DNA of 64,000 nt from Nitrosospira sp. Nsp2 (GCF_003050965.1 NZ_QAOU01000007.1:1-64000); one strand, 5' to 3'; positions 35,616 through 46,436 are shown, counted from the stretch's first letter. Numbers and translations: made by a program. The notes: generated from the sequence alone by a model not told the origin.

Positions 35616-35941
35616 TTTTGGTCCGCGGCTGACGTTTCTTCGGCAATCCACTTCAAATAGGCAGGTAAACCACTGCTGATTGGGACAGCAATGATCTCGG
35701 GTAGTTCGTATGGATGGACGGTCTTGATCAGCTGCTCTAACCGCGCATAATGTTGGGCAAGCGTTTTGATAAGCACTGGCACTTCACTGACACTTTCATT
35801 TCTCCCCTCCCAGCGGTATACAGAGGTACAGTCAGCCAGGACATTTACGCAGGCGGCCAGGCGTTCATCCACCAGTTTGCTCGCAAGAGCCATGGCTGCG
35901 GCTCTATCGGGTAGATTTGTAAAAATGAGTATGGGTTCCAT
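35612..35941 (-). CDS. cutA: Divalent cation tolerance protein CutA
   Basis: A 109-aa trimeric ferredoxin-like-fold protein linked to copper/cation tolerance. The family pattern is clear: ILIFTNLPDRAAAMALASKLVDERLAACVNV (written in part), YRWEGR, EVPVLIKT and the C-terminal HPYELPEIIAVPI. It is coupled to dsbD by a 4-nt overlap, an arrangement common in proteobacteria. Confidence 0.95.
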   Translation of the reverse strand: MEPILIFTNLPDRAAAMALASKLVDERLAACVNVLADCTSVYRWEGRNESVSEVPVLIKTLAQHYARLEQLIKTVHPYELPEIIAVPISSGLPAYLKWIAEETSAADQK

Positions 35942-35971
35942 CGAGCGTATTGTAGTCGCGGAAATGGAATT

Positions 35972-36883
35972 TTATCTGCTTTCGCTGGCAATTGCCGTGC
36001 CGGATGCGAAACAGTCGCGCACGGTGGGATAGCGGAGGTCTACGTGCAACTCATGCTTCAAACGCGTATTTGTCAGCCGCCGCGACTCCCGCATAAACGA
36101 CAGCATGCCTGGCGATATCTGCTCCTCGGCCTGGGCGCGCGGGATGCGGGGGGGCCGTGGCAATCCGAACCGGTCGGCTATCAAATCAAAATACTCGCCC
36201 ATTTTCAAGTGCGAGTCGTCACTCGCATGGTAGACCCTGCCCGGTCTGGCGAGACGCAACGCGGCGAGCACGATACGTGCAAGATCGTCGGCGTGTATGT
36301 GATTGGTAAAGCTGTCCTCTTCCGGCAATAGCGCCGGTATCCCCGCACGCAAGCGCGCCAGCGGCAGGCGGTCCCCAGCATAAATCCCCGGCACGCGGAG
36401 AATCGAAACACTCGCGCCGGTGCGCAACCCCCAGCTCCTAAGCTGTCTTTCTGCATCAACCCGGCGCAGTGCGCGTCCGGTCTGAGGGTTGAGCACGTGC
36501 GTCTCATCCACCAGCCTTCCCTCGCAATCACCATAGACACCGCTGGTACTGATGTACACAAGTCGTTGTGGTAACATTGCTGCCTTTATCTTCCGGCGTC
36601 TTTTTCTTGTAAGCGCTGCGAGGAGATTCGCAGTCCGCGTGTCGTGCTCCCCCAGGTTGGGAGGCGGCGCCAAATGCAGCACTGCATGAGCCAAGCCGGA
36701 AATTTTGCTCAGGCTACCGGGTATATCCAGATCGCCAAACACGGGAGTGATACCCCGCAACCGCAAGGAAGCGCGGTTCTCCGGACGCCGGTACAGACCC
36801 AGCAACCGGTAATGTGCCCGTAGCAGGGGCGCTGCGCGGAACGCCACGTCGCCGCACCCCACTATCAAGAGTGTCTGTTTCAT
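35972..36883 (-). CDS. NAD-dependent epimerase/dehydratase family protein
   Basis: A 303-aa Rossmann-fold protein of the extended SDR (YeeZ-like) type. The nucleotide site is VGCGDVAFRAAPLL near the N terminus. The segment LVYISTSGVYGDCEGRLVDE carries the Ser and Tyr-like positions of the family, though the YxxxK catalytic pair is not evident (RRVDAERQLRSW follows instead). The substrate is unknown. It lies 30 nt before cutA and may head that operon, and it is divergent from the AscD-like gene with 51 nt between. Confidence 0.8.
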   Translation of the reverse strand: MKQTLLIVGCGDVAFRAAPLLRAHYRLLGLYRRPENRASLRLRGITPVFGDLDIPGSLSKISGLAHAVLHLAPPPNLGEHDTRTANLLAALTRKRRRKIKAAMLPQRLVYISTSGVYGDCEGRLVDETHVLNPQTGRALRRVDAERQLRSWGLRTGASVSILRVPGIYAGDRLPLARLRAGIPALLPEEDSFTNHIHADDLARIVLAALRLARPGRVYHASDDSHLKMGEYFDLIADRFGLPRPPRIPRAQAEEQISPGMLSFMRESRRLTNTRLKHELHVDLRYPTVRDCFASGTAIASESR

Positions 36884-36934
36884 AAAATATTCAGTTTACC
36901 GCCACCTATTTATTTATTGATGCATTCGTAAGCC

Positions 36935-37975
36935 ATGCCCTATCAGATCACCATTCAGCCGAGTGGACATGTTTTCTTCGCCGAAGCCGGTGAAACCATA
37001 CTGCAAGCCGCGCTTCGCGAAGGTTTTCCCCTTCCTTATGGCTGCCGGAACGGTGCGTGTGGAACGTGCAAGGGCAAAATCATACAGGGAACGGTCGATT
37101 TCGGCAGCTACAACGAAAGTGCGCTGTCGGAAGTCGAGAAAAAGGCCGGGATGGCGTTATTTTGCCGCGCCGTGCCGCTGGCGGAACTGGTAATCGAATG
37201 CCGTGAAATCGGAGCAATAAAGGATATCAAAGTAAAAACGCTACCATGCCGCGTGCACAAACTGGAGCGGGTGGCACCCGACGTAATGATTATTTCCCTA
37301 AAGCTTCCCACCAACGAACGCTTACAGTTTCTCGCAGGACAATACATCGATATCCTCATGAAAAACGGCAAGCGCCGAAGTTTTTCGCTGGCTAACGCCC
37401 CTCATGATGACGAGTTGCTGCAACTGCATGTGCGCAACTACCGCGGCGGGACATTCGCCGAGCATGTCTTCACCCAAATGAAGGAAAGGGATATCCTGCG
37501 CTTTGAAGGACCTTTCGGCACGTTTTTTCTACGTGAAGATTCGGACAAGCCAATAATATTCGTTGCCAGCGGGACCGGGTTCGCTCCCGTCAAGAGCATA
37601 CTTGAGCATGTATTTCACGTACGCAATTCGAGCGCCAATGAACGACAGATGGTGCTTTACTGGGGCAACCGGACCACGGCGGATCTTTACCTCGCAGATC
37701 TCGCGGGCAGCTGGCAACAGCAACACGACAACTTCACGTTTATTCCGGTGTTATCCGAGGCATTACCATCAGATAGCTGGAACGGAAGAACCGGGCTGGT
37801 GCATCAGGCGGTAATGGAGGACTTTGACGACCTCGCGGGTTATCAGATATACGCTTGTGGTGCGCCCGGTATGGTTGAAGCCGCGCATCGGGATTTCACC
37901 CAGTTGCGCGGACTCCCGGAAGAAGAGTTTTTTTCCGATGCGTTTACTGCTTCTTCCAGCGAACCGAAAGCCTGA
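36935..37975 (+). CDS. 2Fe-2S flavoreductase (CDP-6-deoxy-delta-3,4-glucoseen reductase-like)
   Basis: A 346-aa electron-transfer protein. The N-terminal plant-type ferredoxin domain carries Cys ligands in CRNGACGTCKGK and a fourth in LFCRAVP. It is followed by an FNR-type FAD domain (RSFSLANAP) and an NAD(P) domain (FVASGTGFAPVKSILEH, CGAPGMVEAAH). Annotated relatives are called AscD/E3, but in betaproteobacteria without ascarylose genes the true partner is unknown; it may serve an oxygenase or a desaturase. No ascarylose cluster is seen here. Confidence 0.85.
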   Translation: MPYQITIQPSGHVFFAEAGETILQAALREGFPLPYGCRNGACGTCKGKIIQGTVDFGSYNESALSEVEKKAGMALFCRAVPLAELVIECREIGAIKDIKVKTLPCRVHKLERVAPDVMIISLKLPTNERLQFLAGQYIDILMKNGKRRSFSLANAPHDDELLQLHVRNYRGGTFAEHVFTQMKERDILRFEGPFGTFFLREDSDKPIIFVASGTGFAPVKSILEHVFHVRNSSANERQMVLYWGNRTTADLYLADLAGSWQQQHDNFTFIPVLSEALPSDSWNGRTGLVHQAVMEDFDDLAGYQIYACGAPGMVEAAHRDFTQLRGLPEEEFFSDAFTASSSEPKA

Positions 37976-38050
37976 AAGAACGTTGACGTGCCCTGCCAGC
38001 GCGAGAACCGACTGGTGCACCTTATTAGCTTATTTGGGCAGGGCGGGGCG

Positions 38051-39253
38051 CTAATCCAATTCCAGACGCCTCAATGCAAGCTCCAGCCCTTTGTCATAGT
38101 GGTCCTTCGCCGGCTCCGGCCGCCCGACTTTTTCGTATAACCGCGCCAATGCCAGATGGGCCGTATAGCTCGGCTCCACCGAGAGGCTCGCCTCCAGATA
38201 GTTCTGCGCTTTGCCCCATAACTCGCAATGGGTGCAAAGTTTGCCGAGCGCGAGGAGGAGCGACGCGTCGTTAGGATGAGACTTGAGCCACGCCTCGGCG
38301 CGTTCGATTTGCCGGATAGCATCGTTCTCAACACATTCGCCATAAAGCTCGGCTAATTCCGAATCCCAACGATCATCAAGGCTCTGCTCGATTATCTGAT
38401 GAGCTGCCCCACAATCGCTGAGCGTCGCATACGCGTGTGCGGCAGCGGCAGCCAGCTTGCTGTCCTTTTTATCAAGCGGGGAAATATTTTGCCAATATTC
38501 CTTTAGCGCCTGAGGGTCTTGCGTTCTGCTTTTAAAACCCTCCAAATGTGCATGACGTCGCCACTGCCTGATCAGGTTCATGTCGAGCGCATTTCGGCGC
38601 TCTAGCTGACGCAGCAGATCCAGTACCGCAACCCAGTCCCTCGAAAGTTGCCGCGCTTTAAGTTCGAGGCGCAATGCAGCCGTATGCTGTCGAGTTCCTG
38701 TCGTCCGCAATGCGTCTAAAAGTTTCAGAGCCTCGTCTGGCCGGTGTTCATCCAGCAACAATTCGGCATGAGTCATGAGCCGCAGCGTTACTTCGTCTGG
38801 TGCACTCGATTCCGCCTTGTCAATGAACTCGTCCCGCTGTGAATACCTTCTCAGTTCGTGCGCGGAGCGCGCCGCAATCGTAGCGTTGATCGCAGCCATT
38901 TCGGGAGGCTGTTCCATTTCCAGCGCCGCGGCGCATGCGCGCTCGGCCTTGGCATAGCGGCCTTCAAAGAATGCCCTGAGGCCATCCATCATCGCTGCAT
39001 GAGCCTTCTCTCGGCGCTGCCGGGCGCGGAAATCGCTCACCTCGGCTGGCAGCCGGCTGGTAACGACAACCAGTCGCACTGCAAAATAAGCAACGAAAAG
39101 CAAGGCGAGGAGCACCGCCACCAGCAAATTAAGTGATAGCTCGATACGGTAAGGGGGGGAAACTACCAGCACATACCCACTGTTATATCTGGCTCCGAGC
39201 GTGACCGCTACCGCAAAGAAAAACAATGCGAGAAGCCAGACCGCTACTTTCAC
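38051..39253 (-). CDS. hemY: Heme biosynthesis-associated TPR protein HemY
   Basis: A 400-aa inner-membrane protein with two N-terminal transmembrane helices (AVWLLALFFFAVAVTLG and LNLLVAVLLALLFVAYF) and a TPR-rich periplasmic/cytoplasmic region (YSQRDEFIDKAE, EASLSVEPSYTAHLALARLYEKVGRPE, written in part). It is encoded with hemCDX in many beta- and gammaproteobacteria; its exact role in heme synthesis is unsettled. It starts with GTG overlapping the hemX stop by 4 nt. Confidence 0.92.
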   Translation of the reverse strand: MKVAVWLLALFFFAVAVTLGARYNSGYVLVVSPPYRIELSLNLLVAVLLALLFVAYFAVRLVVVTSRLPAEVSDFRARQRREKAHAAMMDGLRAFFEGRYAKAERACAAALEMEQPPEMAAINATIAARSAHELRRYSQRDEFIDKAESSAPDEVTLRLMTHAELLLDEHRPDEALKLLDALRTTGTRQHTAALRLELKARQLSRDWVAVLDLLRQLERRNALDMNLIRQWRRHAHLEGFKSRTQDPQALKEYWQNISPLDKKDSKLAAAAAHAYATLSDCGAAHQIIEQSLDDRWDSELAELYGECVENDAIRQIERAEAWLKSHPNDASLLLALGKLCTHCELWGKAQNYLEASLSVEPSYTAHLALARLYEKVGRPEPAKDHYDKGLELALRRLELD

Positions 39254-40299
39254 CTGTTTCCCCGGTCACGTGCTAAACGATAGTTCCGCACCGCATCCAG
39301 GCTGGCTGAAATACGAGGTAATTCGATGCCAACCTCGCTTGCACGCAACTGTTGCAGCGCTTCGAGCATATTGACGACGGGCAGGGATTTGTTATCGTAG
39401 TATCGGCCTATCCAATCTTGCGACGCATCGAGATCGGCCTTGAAACTTGCGCCATCTCGCGCCAGCAGAGCGAGCCGTGCCGATAACAGGCGCAACTTGA
39501 GATTCTCGCGCAGGAAATATGCCTGTGATGGCGAGAGCAGGGGGATATCCGGCTTATCCATGTGTTGAATACGCACCAGCCGTTTCATTTCGTCCCAGGT
39601 TTCACGCGCGAATCTGAGCCATATACTTTCCGATGCTGGTGTCTGATGTTGAGAAGCACCGGGTTCCGGGGGGCGCAGTTCCATTGCCAGCGGCAAAGCA
39701 TCAACCGCAGCGGCAAGATTGTCGAGACGCAGGCTGATCCCCACCGTATCCAGATACGGCGCGGATTTCAGAACGTCCATGTCTTTGGATAGAATCTTGC
39801 GTAAGGGGGATAACTGAGGGCGGTCTATACGCTGCAGGCGGGCATCGGCCTCCTGCATCGCGATCAGTGCAGCCTTTACATTACTCGCCAACTGCAGCTG
39901 TTGATTCGCAATGAGCAGCAATTGCTCGACTTCCTCCAGCGTGGCCTCGTCGCGCGTTCGCGTAAGCTCCTGGTACAGCGCCTCCAGAGCCAGTTGCTGG
40001 CTTTGCGATTCAGCCAGCTTGGCTTCTAGCAGGCTGAGCTTCGTATCCAGCCTTCGTCCTGCCTCTGTTCCCTCAGTCGCAAGATGACGTGTTTCCTTAC
40101 CTAGAGCATCTGCATCGGCCAGCCGTTTTGCGAGCTCATGTTGCAAGTCCCCGATCTGGTTGCGAGTGTCGTACCACTGCCAAGCCATGACAGCGATAAT
40201 AATAAATGCAAAAATCCAGAGAGGGTTGAAACGCCTGGGCGGGTTATGCGCCAGGTCCTGTGGTTCATTATTATCCGCAGGTTGAAGTTCCGCACTCAT
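39250..40299 (-). CDS. hemX: HemX family protein (uroporphyrinogen-III C-methyltransferase-like)
   Basis: A 349-aa membrane-anchored protein with a single helix near the N terminus (LWIFAFIIIAVMAWQWY), then a long coiled-coil (LAESQSQQLALEALYQELTR, TLEEVEQLLLIANQQLQLASN; each shortened). Although labelled a methyltransferase in databases, it has no SAM-binding fold visible and probably has a scaffold role. Both ends overlap neighbours by 4 nt. Confidence 0.9.
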   Translation of the reverse strand: MSAELQPADNNEPQDLAHNPPRRFNPLWIFAFIIIAVMAWQWYDTRNQIGDLQHELAKRLADADALGKETRHLATEGTEAGRRLDTKLSLLEAKLAESQSQQLALEALYQELTRTRDEATLEEVEQLLLIANQQLQLASNVKAALIAMQEADARLQRIDRPQLSPLRKILSKDMDVLKSAPYLDTVGISLRLDNLAAAVDALPLAMELRPPEPGASQHQTPASESIWLRFARETWDEMKRLVRIQHMDKPDIPLLSPSQAYFLRENLKLRLLSARLALLARDGASFKADLDASQDWIGRYYDNKSLPVVNMLEALQQLRASEVGIELPRISASLDAVRNYRLARDRGNR

Positions 40300-41096
40300 T
40301 GTCTGGATGAAACACTGTTTTCAGCGCTAGCTCGCGACCGAAAATAATTTGACATGCCCTCAAGCAGACCATCATCGCCGGAGGGCGTAAGAATCACATG
40401 GGTAAATCCCAGTGTGCCGGCAGTTTCGGCTATTCGTTCGTGGGAGACAAACAGGGGCGCCTTCTTAAGCCATGCCTGTTCCGCGTCTCCCACCATTTCG
40501 CACAGGTTGCGCAGTCCCTCACTGCTGGTTATGGTAATCGCATCCAAGCCTCCGCTTGCTGCCATTCTCAGCGGCGTAATGTCGACCTCCGGCTTGACTC
40601 GGCGGTAGCACTCCACATATTCGACCGTGGCGCCGCGTTTCCACAGCGTGTCCCCAAGCAGCTCACGGCCGCCATCCCCGCGAAATATCACCACACGCTT
40701 ATCCGCGACCTCCCTCAATTCCGCCACGTCGAGCAAGGATTCGCTATCGAAACGTTTAGCGGGTGCAATGACATTATCGAGGCCGAAATGGGCCAGCGCT
40801 CTCGAAGTGCCCTGACCAACGGCCGCAACTTTCAATCCGGGGGGCAATGGCCGCATTGCGCTTATTCGGGTCATCGCCTTGTTAACCGCGTTTGGACTGA
40901 TGAAAATTGCGAGATCGAATTCATCCAGACGCCGGATCAACTCCAGCAACAGCCCCGGATTGGCCGTATCCCGAATTTCCAATACCGGAAATAAAACCGG
41001 ATGACCGCCTGCCAGGCGTATTTTTTCGGCAAGCTGCCCCGCCTGGTGCGCCGGGCGCGTGACCAGGATATTGGCCCCCGCCAGCGTTTTAGTCAC
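40296..41096 (-). CDS. hemD: Uroporphyrinogen-III synthase
   Basis: A 266-aa cytoplasmic enzyme that closes and inverts ring D of hydroxymethylbilane to form uroporphyrinogen III. The family is poorly conserved; the pattern [11 protein letters not shown] at the N terminus, [30 protein letters not shown], and a final [13 protein letters not shown] fits it well. It starts with GTG overlapping the hemC stop by 4 nt. Confidence 0.92.
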   Translation of the reverse strand: MTKTLAGANILVTRPAHQAGQLAEKIRLAGGHPVLFPVLEIRDTANPGLLLELIRRLDEFDLAIFISPNAVNKAMTRISAMRPLPPGLKVAAVGQGTSRALAHFGLDNVIAPAKRFDSESLLDVAELREVADKRVVIFRGDGGRELLGDTLWKRGATVEYVECYRRVKPEVDITPLRMAASGGLDAITITSSEGLRNLCEMVGDAEQAWLKKAPLFVSHERIAETAGTLGFTHVILTPSGDDGLLEGMSNYFRSRASAENSVSSRQ

Positions 41097-42058
41097 GGAT
41101 GACTCACAGGCTCCATTGCTCTGGAACCCAAGGCTGCCAGTATTTCCTCAGCGCCCCGCAGCTTAAGATTCCTTGCCAGTTGTGCGCCCATTTCCGTACC
41201 TGTTTGGGGGTCGCCGCTCAATTCATCACTTATGATACGCATTCCATCCTGGCTCGCTACGAATCCGCGCAGCCGAAGTACGCCCGCACTGATTTCCGCA
41301 AAACCTCCCAGCGGAACCTGGCAGCTGCCGCCGAGCGCCCGGCTCATGGCCCGTTCGGCCTCCACACACTGTGCGGTTTCTGGATGATGAAGCGGCTCCA
41401 TGAGCTTGAGCAGATCGGTTCTATCTGAGCGGCATTCGATACCGAGGGCGCCCTGTCCTACTGCCGGCAAACTCAGTTCAGCGCTTAATAATGCCGCAAT
41501 TCGATCGCCCAGCCCCAGCCGCTTCAAGCCCGCGGCTGCCAGGATAATAGCCGAAAACTGCCCCTCGTCCAGCTTCCGCAAACGCGTTTGTACGTTGCCG
41601 CGGAGCGGCCGGACTTGCAAATGCGGGAAGCGGGCACGCAACTGACTTTCGCGTCGCAGGCTGGAGGTTCCCACAACGCTACCCGGCGGGAGCTCATCAA
41701 GACCGGTGTATTGATTGGACACCAGCGCATCACGGGGGTCTTCACGTTCCGCGATAGCCGCGAGAGAGAATCCCGAGGGCATATCCATCGGAACATCCTT
41801 CATTGAGTGAACGGCAATGTCCGCACTCCCGTTCTCCAGCGCTTGTTCCAGCTCTTTGATGAACAGTCCCTTGCCGCCGATTTTAGACAGCGATACATCA
41901 AGAATCTGGTCTCCGCGTGTCGTCATGCCAAATATGCTGAATTCGGTTTGCGGGTATAATTTCGACAGGCGGTCGCAAACGTAATTCGCCTGCCACAACG
42001 CGAGAGCGCTCTCTCGCGTAGCAATAACGACTTTTGTGGGTATCGATGAATTGGGCAT
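41093..42058 (-). CDS. hemC: Porphobilinogen deaminase (hydroxymethylbilane synthase)
   Basis: A 321-aa cytoplasmic enzyme that joins four porphobilinogens. The N terminus reads [18 protein letters not shown]. The catalytic Asp region is [13 protein letters not shown], substrate-binding arginines are in [13 protein letters not shown] and [11 protein letters not shown], and the dipyrromethane cofactor Cys is in [11 protein letters not shown]. First gene of hemC-hemD-hemX-hemY, divergent from ppc with 117 nt between. A 9-bp-stem dyad lies inside its 5' coding part (41998-42019). Confidence 0.95.
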   Translation of the reverse strand: MPNSSIPTKVVIATRESALALWQANYVCDRLSKLYPQTEFSIFGMTTRGDQILDVSLSKIGGKGLFIKELEQALENGSADIAVHSMKDVPMDMPSGFSLAAIAEREDPRDALVSNQYTGLDELPPGSVVGTSSLRRESQLRARFPHLQVRPLRGNVQTRLRKLDEGQFSAIILAAAGLKRLGLGDRIAALLSAELSLPAVGQGALGIECRSDRTDLLKLMEPLHHPETAQCVEAERAMSRALGGSCQVPLGGFAEISAGVLRLRGFVASQDGMRIISDELSGDPQTGTEMGAQLARNLKLRGAEEILAALGSRAMEPVSHP

Positions 42059-42175
42059 TATTACGATGAGAAAATTAATGAATTATTTCCAACAGTTCAT
42101 TTTAGCATGGCAGGCGGCTAGCCGGACTGCGCGAACGACACCTCAAAGTATGCCCCTCCCGAACGAGGTTGCGTT

Positions 42176-44989
42176 ATGACACTCGTCGCTTCCCAAAGCG
42201 AAAACTGCGACAAGAATCCGGCGGTCGATAAAGACACCCTGGTGAAAGATGACCCTTTGCGCGAAGATATCCGGCTGCTGGGTCGAATGCTGGGTGATAC
42301 CCTGCGTGAGCAGGAAGGTGAACCCACGTTTGAGCTCATTGAGAACATTCGTCAGACAGCGATCCGATTTCGTCGCGAGCAGGACCTGAAAGCACGGCAT
42401 GAGCTTGACATGATACTTAATCAGCTCAGCAACAAGGCCACTGAAGCCGTAGTGCGCGCTTTCAGTCATTTCTCGCAACTTTCCAACATTGCCGAAGATC
42501 TGCATCACAATCGCCGGCGTCGCATGCATCTTCGAGCGGGATCGCCACCGCAGGCGGGTAGCGTAGGACTCGCGCTGGATCGAGTATTCGCTAGCGGTAC
42601 AGACGGCGAAGCATTGAAAAAATTTCTCGCCAAAGCCCTGGTTTCACCGGTTTTAACCGCTCATCCAACTGAAGTTCAGCGCAGAAGCATACTGGATTGC
42701 CAGCTCAGCATTGCCCATTTGTTGAATGAGCGTGACCGCGTGCAGCTTACGCCGGATGAATTACGCAACAATGAGGAGGGGCTGCGCGCGGCCATTCAGA
42801 TATTGTGGCAGACCAGAATGCTGCGTTCAGAGCGCCTTTCCGTGTTTGATGAGATCAAGAACGGCCTCGCCTACTATCATTATACTTTTCTGACTGAGGT
42901 ACCGCGACTCTATGCGGAAATTGAAGACCTGCTTGAACGCCGGATGGGATCCGACGCCCCGCACATCCCGCCATTTCTAAGAATCGGAAGCTGGATCGGC
43001 GCCGACCGCGACGGTAATCCCTTCGTAACTGATGAGGTTATGCTGCACGCAGCCGAGCGCCAATCGGCGCTGGTGCTGGACTTTTATATGGGCGAGGTCC
43101 ATCGGATTGGCCGCCGACTGAGCCTCACGGAGCGCCTCGTCGACGTGGACGACGAATTGGCCACGTTGGCGGAGGCGTCTCCCGATCGGGCACCCAGCCG
43201 TGCCGATGAGCCGTACCGGCGCGCACTGATCGGAATTTACGCTCGGCTCGCCGCAACCAGCCAGGGACTGGGTCATGTGATCAGGCAACGCCGTCCCGTC
43301 GGGTCTGCCACGCCCTATGCCGACAGCATGGAATTCGCGCACGAAATGGATGTCGTCATCCGTTCGCTGAAGCAGCACAAGGCGGCATTACTGGCTCGCG
43401 GCGACCTGCGTCACCTGCGGCGTGCCGCGGAGGTGTTCGGCTTTCACCTCGCATCGCTCGATATGCGCCAGCACAGCAATATTCACGAGCAGGTCGTGGC
43501 CGAGTTGTTCGATTACGGCGCGCATCGCAAAGGTTATTCCCATCTGCCCGAGGCAGAACGCGTACAATGGCTATTGGCCGAGATCAGCAGTCCGCGCCCC
43601 CTCCGTTCGCCTTATCTGGAATATTCCGAACTTGTCCAAAGCGAGCTGAGCCTTCTTCAAACCGCAGCGGATATCCACCGGCGTTTCGGTGGAGACGCGT
43701 TGCCAAACTACATCATATCCAAGACCGATGGCGTCTCCGACCTGCTGGAGGTTGCGTTACTACTGAAGGAAGTCGGTCTCCTGCAGGTGGGGGAGAAACC
43801 GAATCTGCGCCTCAACATCATTCCCCTCTTCGAAACAATCGCCGACTTGCGTGGCTGCGGCAAGGTTATGGACGAACTGTTCTCGCTGCCGTGTTATCGC
43901 AAGCTACTGGATTCGCGGCAGAATGTTCAGGAAGTGATGTTGGGGTACTCCGATAGCAACAAGGATGGAGGCTTCCTTGCGGCCAACTGGGAACTCTACA
44001 AAGCGGAAACTGAACTTACGAAGGTATTCGCCAGGCACAAGGTGGAATTGCGCCTGTTCCACGGTCGGGGAGGTTCCGTTGGACGCGGTGGAGGACCCAG
44101 CTATCAGGCCATCCTGGCTCAGCCTCCCGGGAGTGTTAACGGCCAGATACGAATCACCGAACAGGGCGAAGTAATTGGCAGTAAATATGCAGACCCCGAA
44201 ATCGGGCGACGCAACCTCGAAACCCTGGTGGCGGCGACGGTCGAGGCCACGCTGCTGAGCCATGATACGCTGGGTGAGCGTGCCGCTGCTTATTACGAGA
44301 TTATGGAGGCGCTGGCACAAGATGCGCTCGCCGCGTATCGCAATCTGGTGTACGAAACGCCAGGGTTTAACCGCTATTTTCAGGAAACAACCCCCATAAG
44401 GGAAATTTCAGGGCTGAATATCGGTAGCAGACCGCCATCGCGCAAGAAGTCGGATTTGATCGAAGACTTGCGGGCCATTCCCTGGGTGTTCAGCTGGAGC
44501 GTCAACCGCTCCATGATCCCCGGCTGGTATGGCTTCGGCACCGCTGTGGAAACGTTTGTGCAACACGAAGATGGAGGCGAAAAGGGCCTGGCGCTCCTGC
44601 AGGAAATGCACAGGGACTGGCCGTTCTTGCAAACGCTATTGTCCAACATGGACATGGTGCTGGCTAAAACCGATATGGGTATCGCGTCGCGCTATGCTGA
44701 GCTGGTGGCTGACATCGGTTTGCGAGAGGAAATTTTCGGACGCATCCAGATGGAATGGGACCGTAGCGTAAAATGGCTATTCGCCGTCACGGGACGAACG
44801 GAATTTTTACAGGACAATCCGACGCTGGCCCGGAGCATCCGTAACCGTACGCCGTATATCGATCCACTCAACCATTTGCAAGTAGAACTGTTACGGCGTT
44901 ATCGTTCCGGTGATGCCACTGATGCGGTAAAGCGGGCTATCCAACTGACCATAAATGGCGTAGCCGCCGGACTTCGAAATAGCGGATAA
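42176..44989 (+). CDS. ppc: Phosphoenolpyruvate carboxylase
   Basis: A 937-aa anaplerotic enzyme converting PEP and bicarbonate to oxaloacetate. The catalytic motifs are TAHPTEVQRRS (essential His), GYSDSNKDGGF, and the mobile loop FHGRGGSVGRGGGP, with the C terminus ending GLRNSG. The length is normal for bacterial Ppc. In a chemolithoautotroph it supplies C4 acids in an incomplete or branched TCA cycle. Confidence 0.97.
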   Translation: MTLVASQSENCDKNPAVDKDTLVKDDPLREDIRLLGRMLGDTLREQEGEPTFELIENIRQTAIRFRREQDLKARHELDMILNQLSNKATEAVVRAFSHFSQLSNIAEDLHHNRRRRMHLRAGSPPQAGSVGLALDRVFASGTDGEALKKFLAKALVSPVLTAHPTEVQRRSILDCQLSIAHLLNERDRVQLTPDELRNNEEGLRAAIQILWQTRMLRSERLSVFDEIKNGLAYYHYTFLTEVPRLYAEIEDLLERRMGSDAPHIPPFLRIGSWIGADRDGNPFVTDEVMLHAAERQSALVLDFYMGEVHRIGRRLSLTERLVDVDDELATLAEASPDRAPSRADEPYRRALIGIYARLAATSQGLGHVIRQRRPVGSATPYADSMEFAHEMDVVIRSLKQHKAALLARGDLRHLRRAAEVFGFHLASLDMRQHSNIHEQVVAELFDYGAHRKGYSHLPEAERVQWLLAEISSPRPLRSPYLEYSELVQSELSLLQTAADIHRRFGGDALPNYIISKTDGVSDLLEVALLLKEVGLLQVGEKPNLRLNIIPLFETIADLRGCGKVMDELFSLPCYRKLLDSRQNVQEVMLGYSDSNKDGGFLAANWELYKAETELTKVFARHKVELRLFHGRGGSVGRGGGPSYQAILAQPPGSVNGQIRITEQGEVIGSKYADPEIGRRNLETLVAATVEATLLSHDTLGERAAAYYEIMEALAQDALAAYRNLVYETPGFNRYFQETTPIREISGLNIGSRPPSRKKSDLIEDLRAIPWVFSWSVNRSMIPGWYGFGTAVETFVQHEDGGEKGLALLQEMHRDWPFLQTLLSNMDMVLAKTDMGIASRYAELVADIGLREEIFGRIQMEWDRSVKWLFAVTGRTEFLQDNPTLARSIRNRTPYIDPLNHLQVELLRRYRSGDATDAVKRAIQLTINGVAAGLRNSG

Positions 44990-45041
44990 GTTGTTCGGCA
45001 AGATGTTCACGACAAGCAACAGCACAATTTAAGACAGGACC

Positions 45042-46397
45042 GTGGCAAAAAAACTTTACATAAAAACCTTTGGCTGCCAGATGAACGAGTACGACTCGGA
45101 AAAGATGGCGGACGTGCTTTACGCCACGCAGGGCATGGAAAAGACCGACGATCCGGCCGATGCCGATGTGATTCTGTTCAATACCTGCTCAGTGCGCGAA
45201 AAGGCACAGGAAAAGGTGTTTCACGATCTCGGCCGCGTCAGGTATCTTAAGAGCCTCAACCCAGACCTGCTCATAGGCGTGGGCGGTTGTGTCGCCAGTC
45301 AGGAAGGGGCGGAGATCGTGAAGCGCGCGCCATATGTAGATGTAGTATTTGGTCCGCAAACTCTGCATCGGCTGCCTGAACTCATTTCAGCACGGCGCGC
45401 TACGGGCCGTTCTCAGGTTGACATTTCTTTTCCTGAAATTGAAAAATTTGACCAACTGCCTCCCGCCCGCACCGACGGCGCGACCGCATTCGTATCGATT
45501 ATGGAAGGGTGCAGCAAATATTGCAGCTTTTGCGTGGTGCCTTATACGCGCGGAGAGGAAATTTCACGTCCGCTCGGTGACGTGTTAGCGGAAATCGCCG
45601 GATTGGCAAACCAGGGGGTCCAGGAAGTTACGCTGCTCGGACAGAACGTCAACGCCTATCGTGGAGTCGCTGATGACGGGGACGACGAAATCGCTGATTT
45701 AGCGTTGTTGCTTGAATACGTTCACGAGATTCCCGGCATCGAACGCATTCGCTATACAACTTCCCATCCCCGGGAATTCACCGGGCGGTTGATCGACGCG
45801 TACTCAAAGTTACCCAAACTGGTCAGTCATGTGCACCTGCCGGTTCAGTCAGGCTCGGATCGAATACTGGCGGCGATGAAGCGTGGCTACACCGCGCTGG
45901 AGTACAAATCCATTATCCGCCGCCTGCGCGCTGCTCGACCCGACATTTCTCTTACCTCCGATTTCATCATTGGTTTTCCTGGGGAAACAGCTGCCGATTT
46001 CGAGGCCACCTTGAAGCTGGTTGAGGATGTCGGGTTTGACGATTCCTTCAGCTTTATTTACAGCCGGCGTCCTGGAACACCTGCCGCCGATTTGCCTGAT
46101 AGCACGCCACAAGAAATAAAACTTGAACGGCTACGACGACTGCAGGAAAAAATCATGCAACAGGCGCAGGCTATCAGTCAAAGCATGGTTGGCACGACAC
46201 AACGCATTCTGATCGAGGGTGTTTCTAAAAAGAACCGCGATGAACTGTGCGGGCGCACGGATAACAATCGCACGGTGAACTTCCCCGGCGATCTGGAAGA
46301 CGCACGCGATTTCATCAGCGTTAAGATTACTGCGGCTTTAACGCACTCGTTGCGAGGGGAAATCGTAAAGAACAAGGAGGGGGACAATATTGGATAG
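45042..46397 (+). CDS. miaB: tRNA-2-methylthio-N6-dimethylallyladenosine synthase
   Basis: A radical SAM methylthiotransferase that adds a methylthio group to i6A37 of tRNA. The 451-aa protein has the N-terminal UPF0004 domain ([36 protein letters not shown]: three cysteines for the auxiliary cluster), radical SAM motif CSKYCSFC, and a C-terminal TRAM domain ([20 protein letters not shown], written in part). The start is GTG. It begins a plus-strand series with phoH, ybeY and corC. Confidence 0.96.
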   Translation: MAKKLYIKTFGCQMNEYDSEKMADVLYATQGMEKTDDPADADVILFNTCSVREKAQEKVFHDLGRVRYLKSLNPDLLIGVGGCVASQEGAEIVKRAPYVDVVFGPQTLHRLPELISARRATGRSQVDISFPEIEKFDQLPPARTDGATAFVSIMEGCSKYCSFCVVPYTRGEEISRPLGDVLAEIAGLANQGVQEVTLLGQNVNAYRGVADDGDDEIADLALLLEYVHEIPGIERIRYTTSHPREFTGRLIDAYSKLPKLVSHVHLPVQSGSDRILAAMKRGYTALEYKSIIRRLRAARPDISLTSDFIIGFPGETAADFEATLKLVEDVGFDDSFSFIYSRRPGTPAADLPDSTPQEIKLERLRRLQEKIMQQAQAISQSMVGTTQRILIEGVSKKNRDELCGRTDNNRTVNFPGDLEDARDFISVKITAALTHSLRGEIVKNKEGDNIG

Positions 46398-46418
46398 TGC
46401 ATTGAAAGGCCTTGCGGT

Positions 46419-46436
46419 TGGGTCACGGTTGACCCA
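46419..46436. repeat. Short inverted repeat after miaB
   Basis: TGGGTCA (46419-46425) and TGACCCA (46430-46436) form a 7-bp stem over a 4-nt loop, 21 nt past the miaB stop. No T-run follows, so it is a weak terminator or a processing/regulatory hairpin ahead of phoH. Confidence 0.35.
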
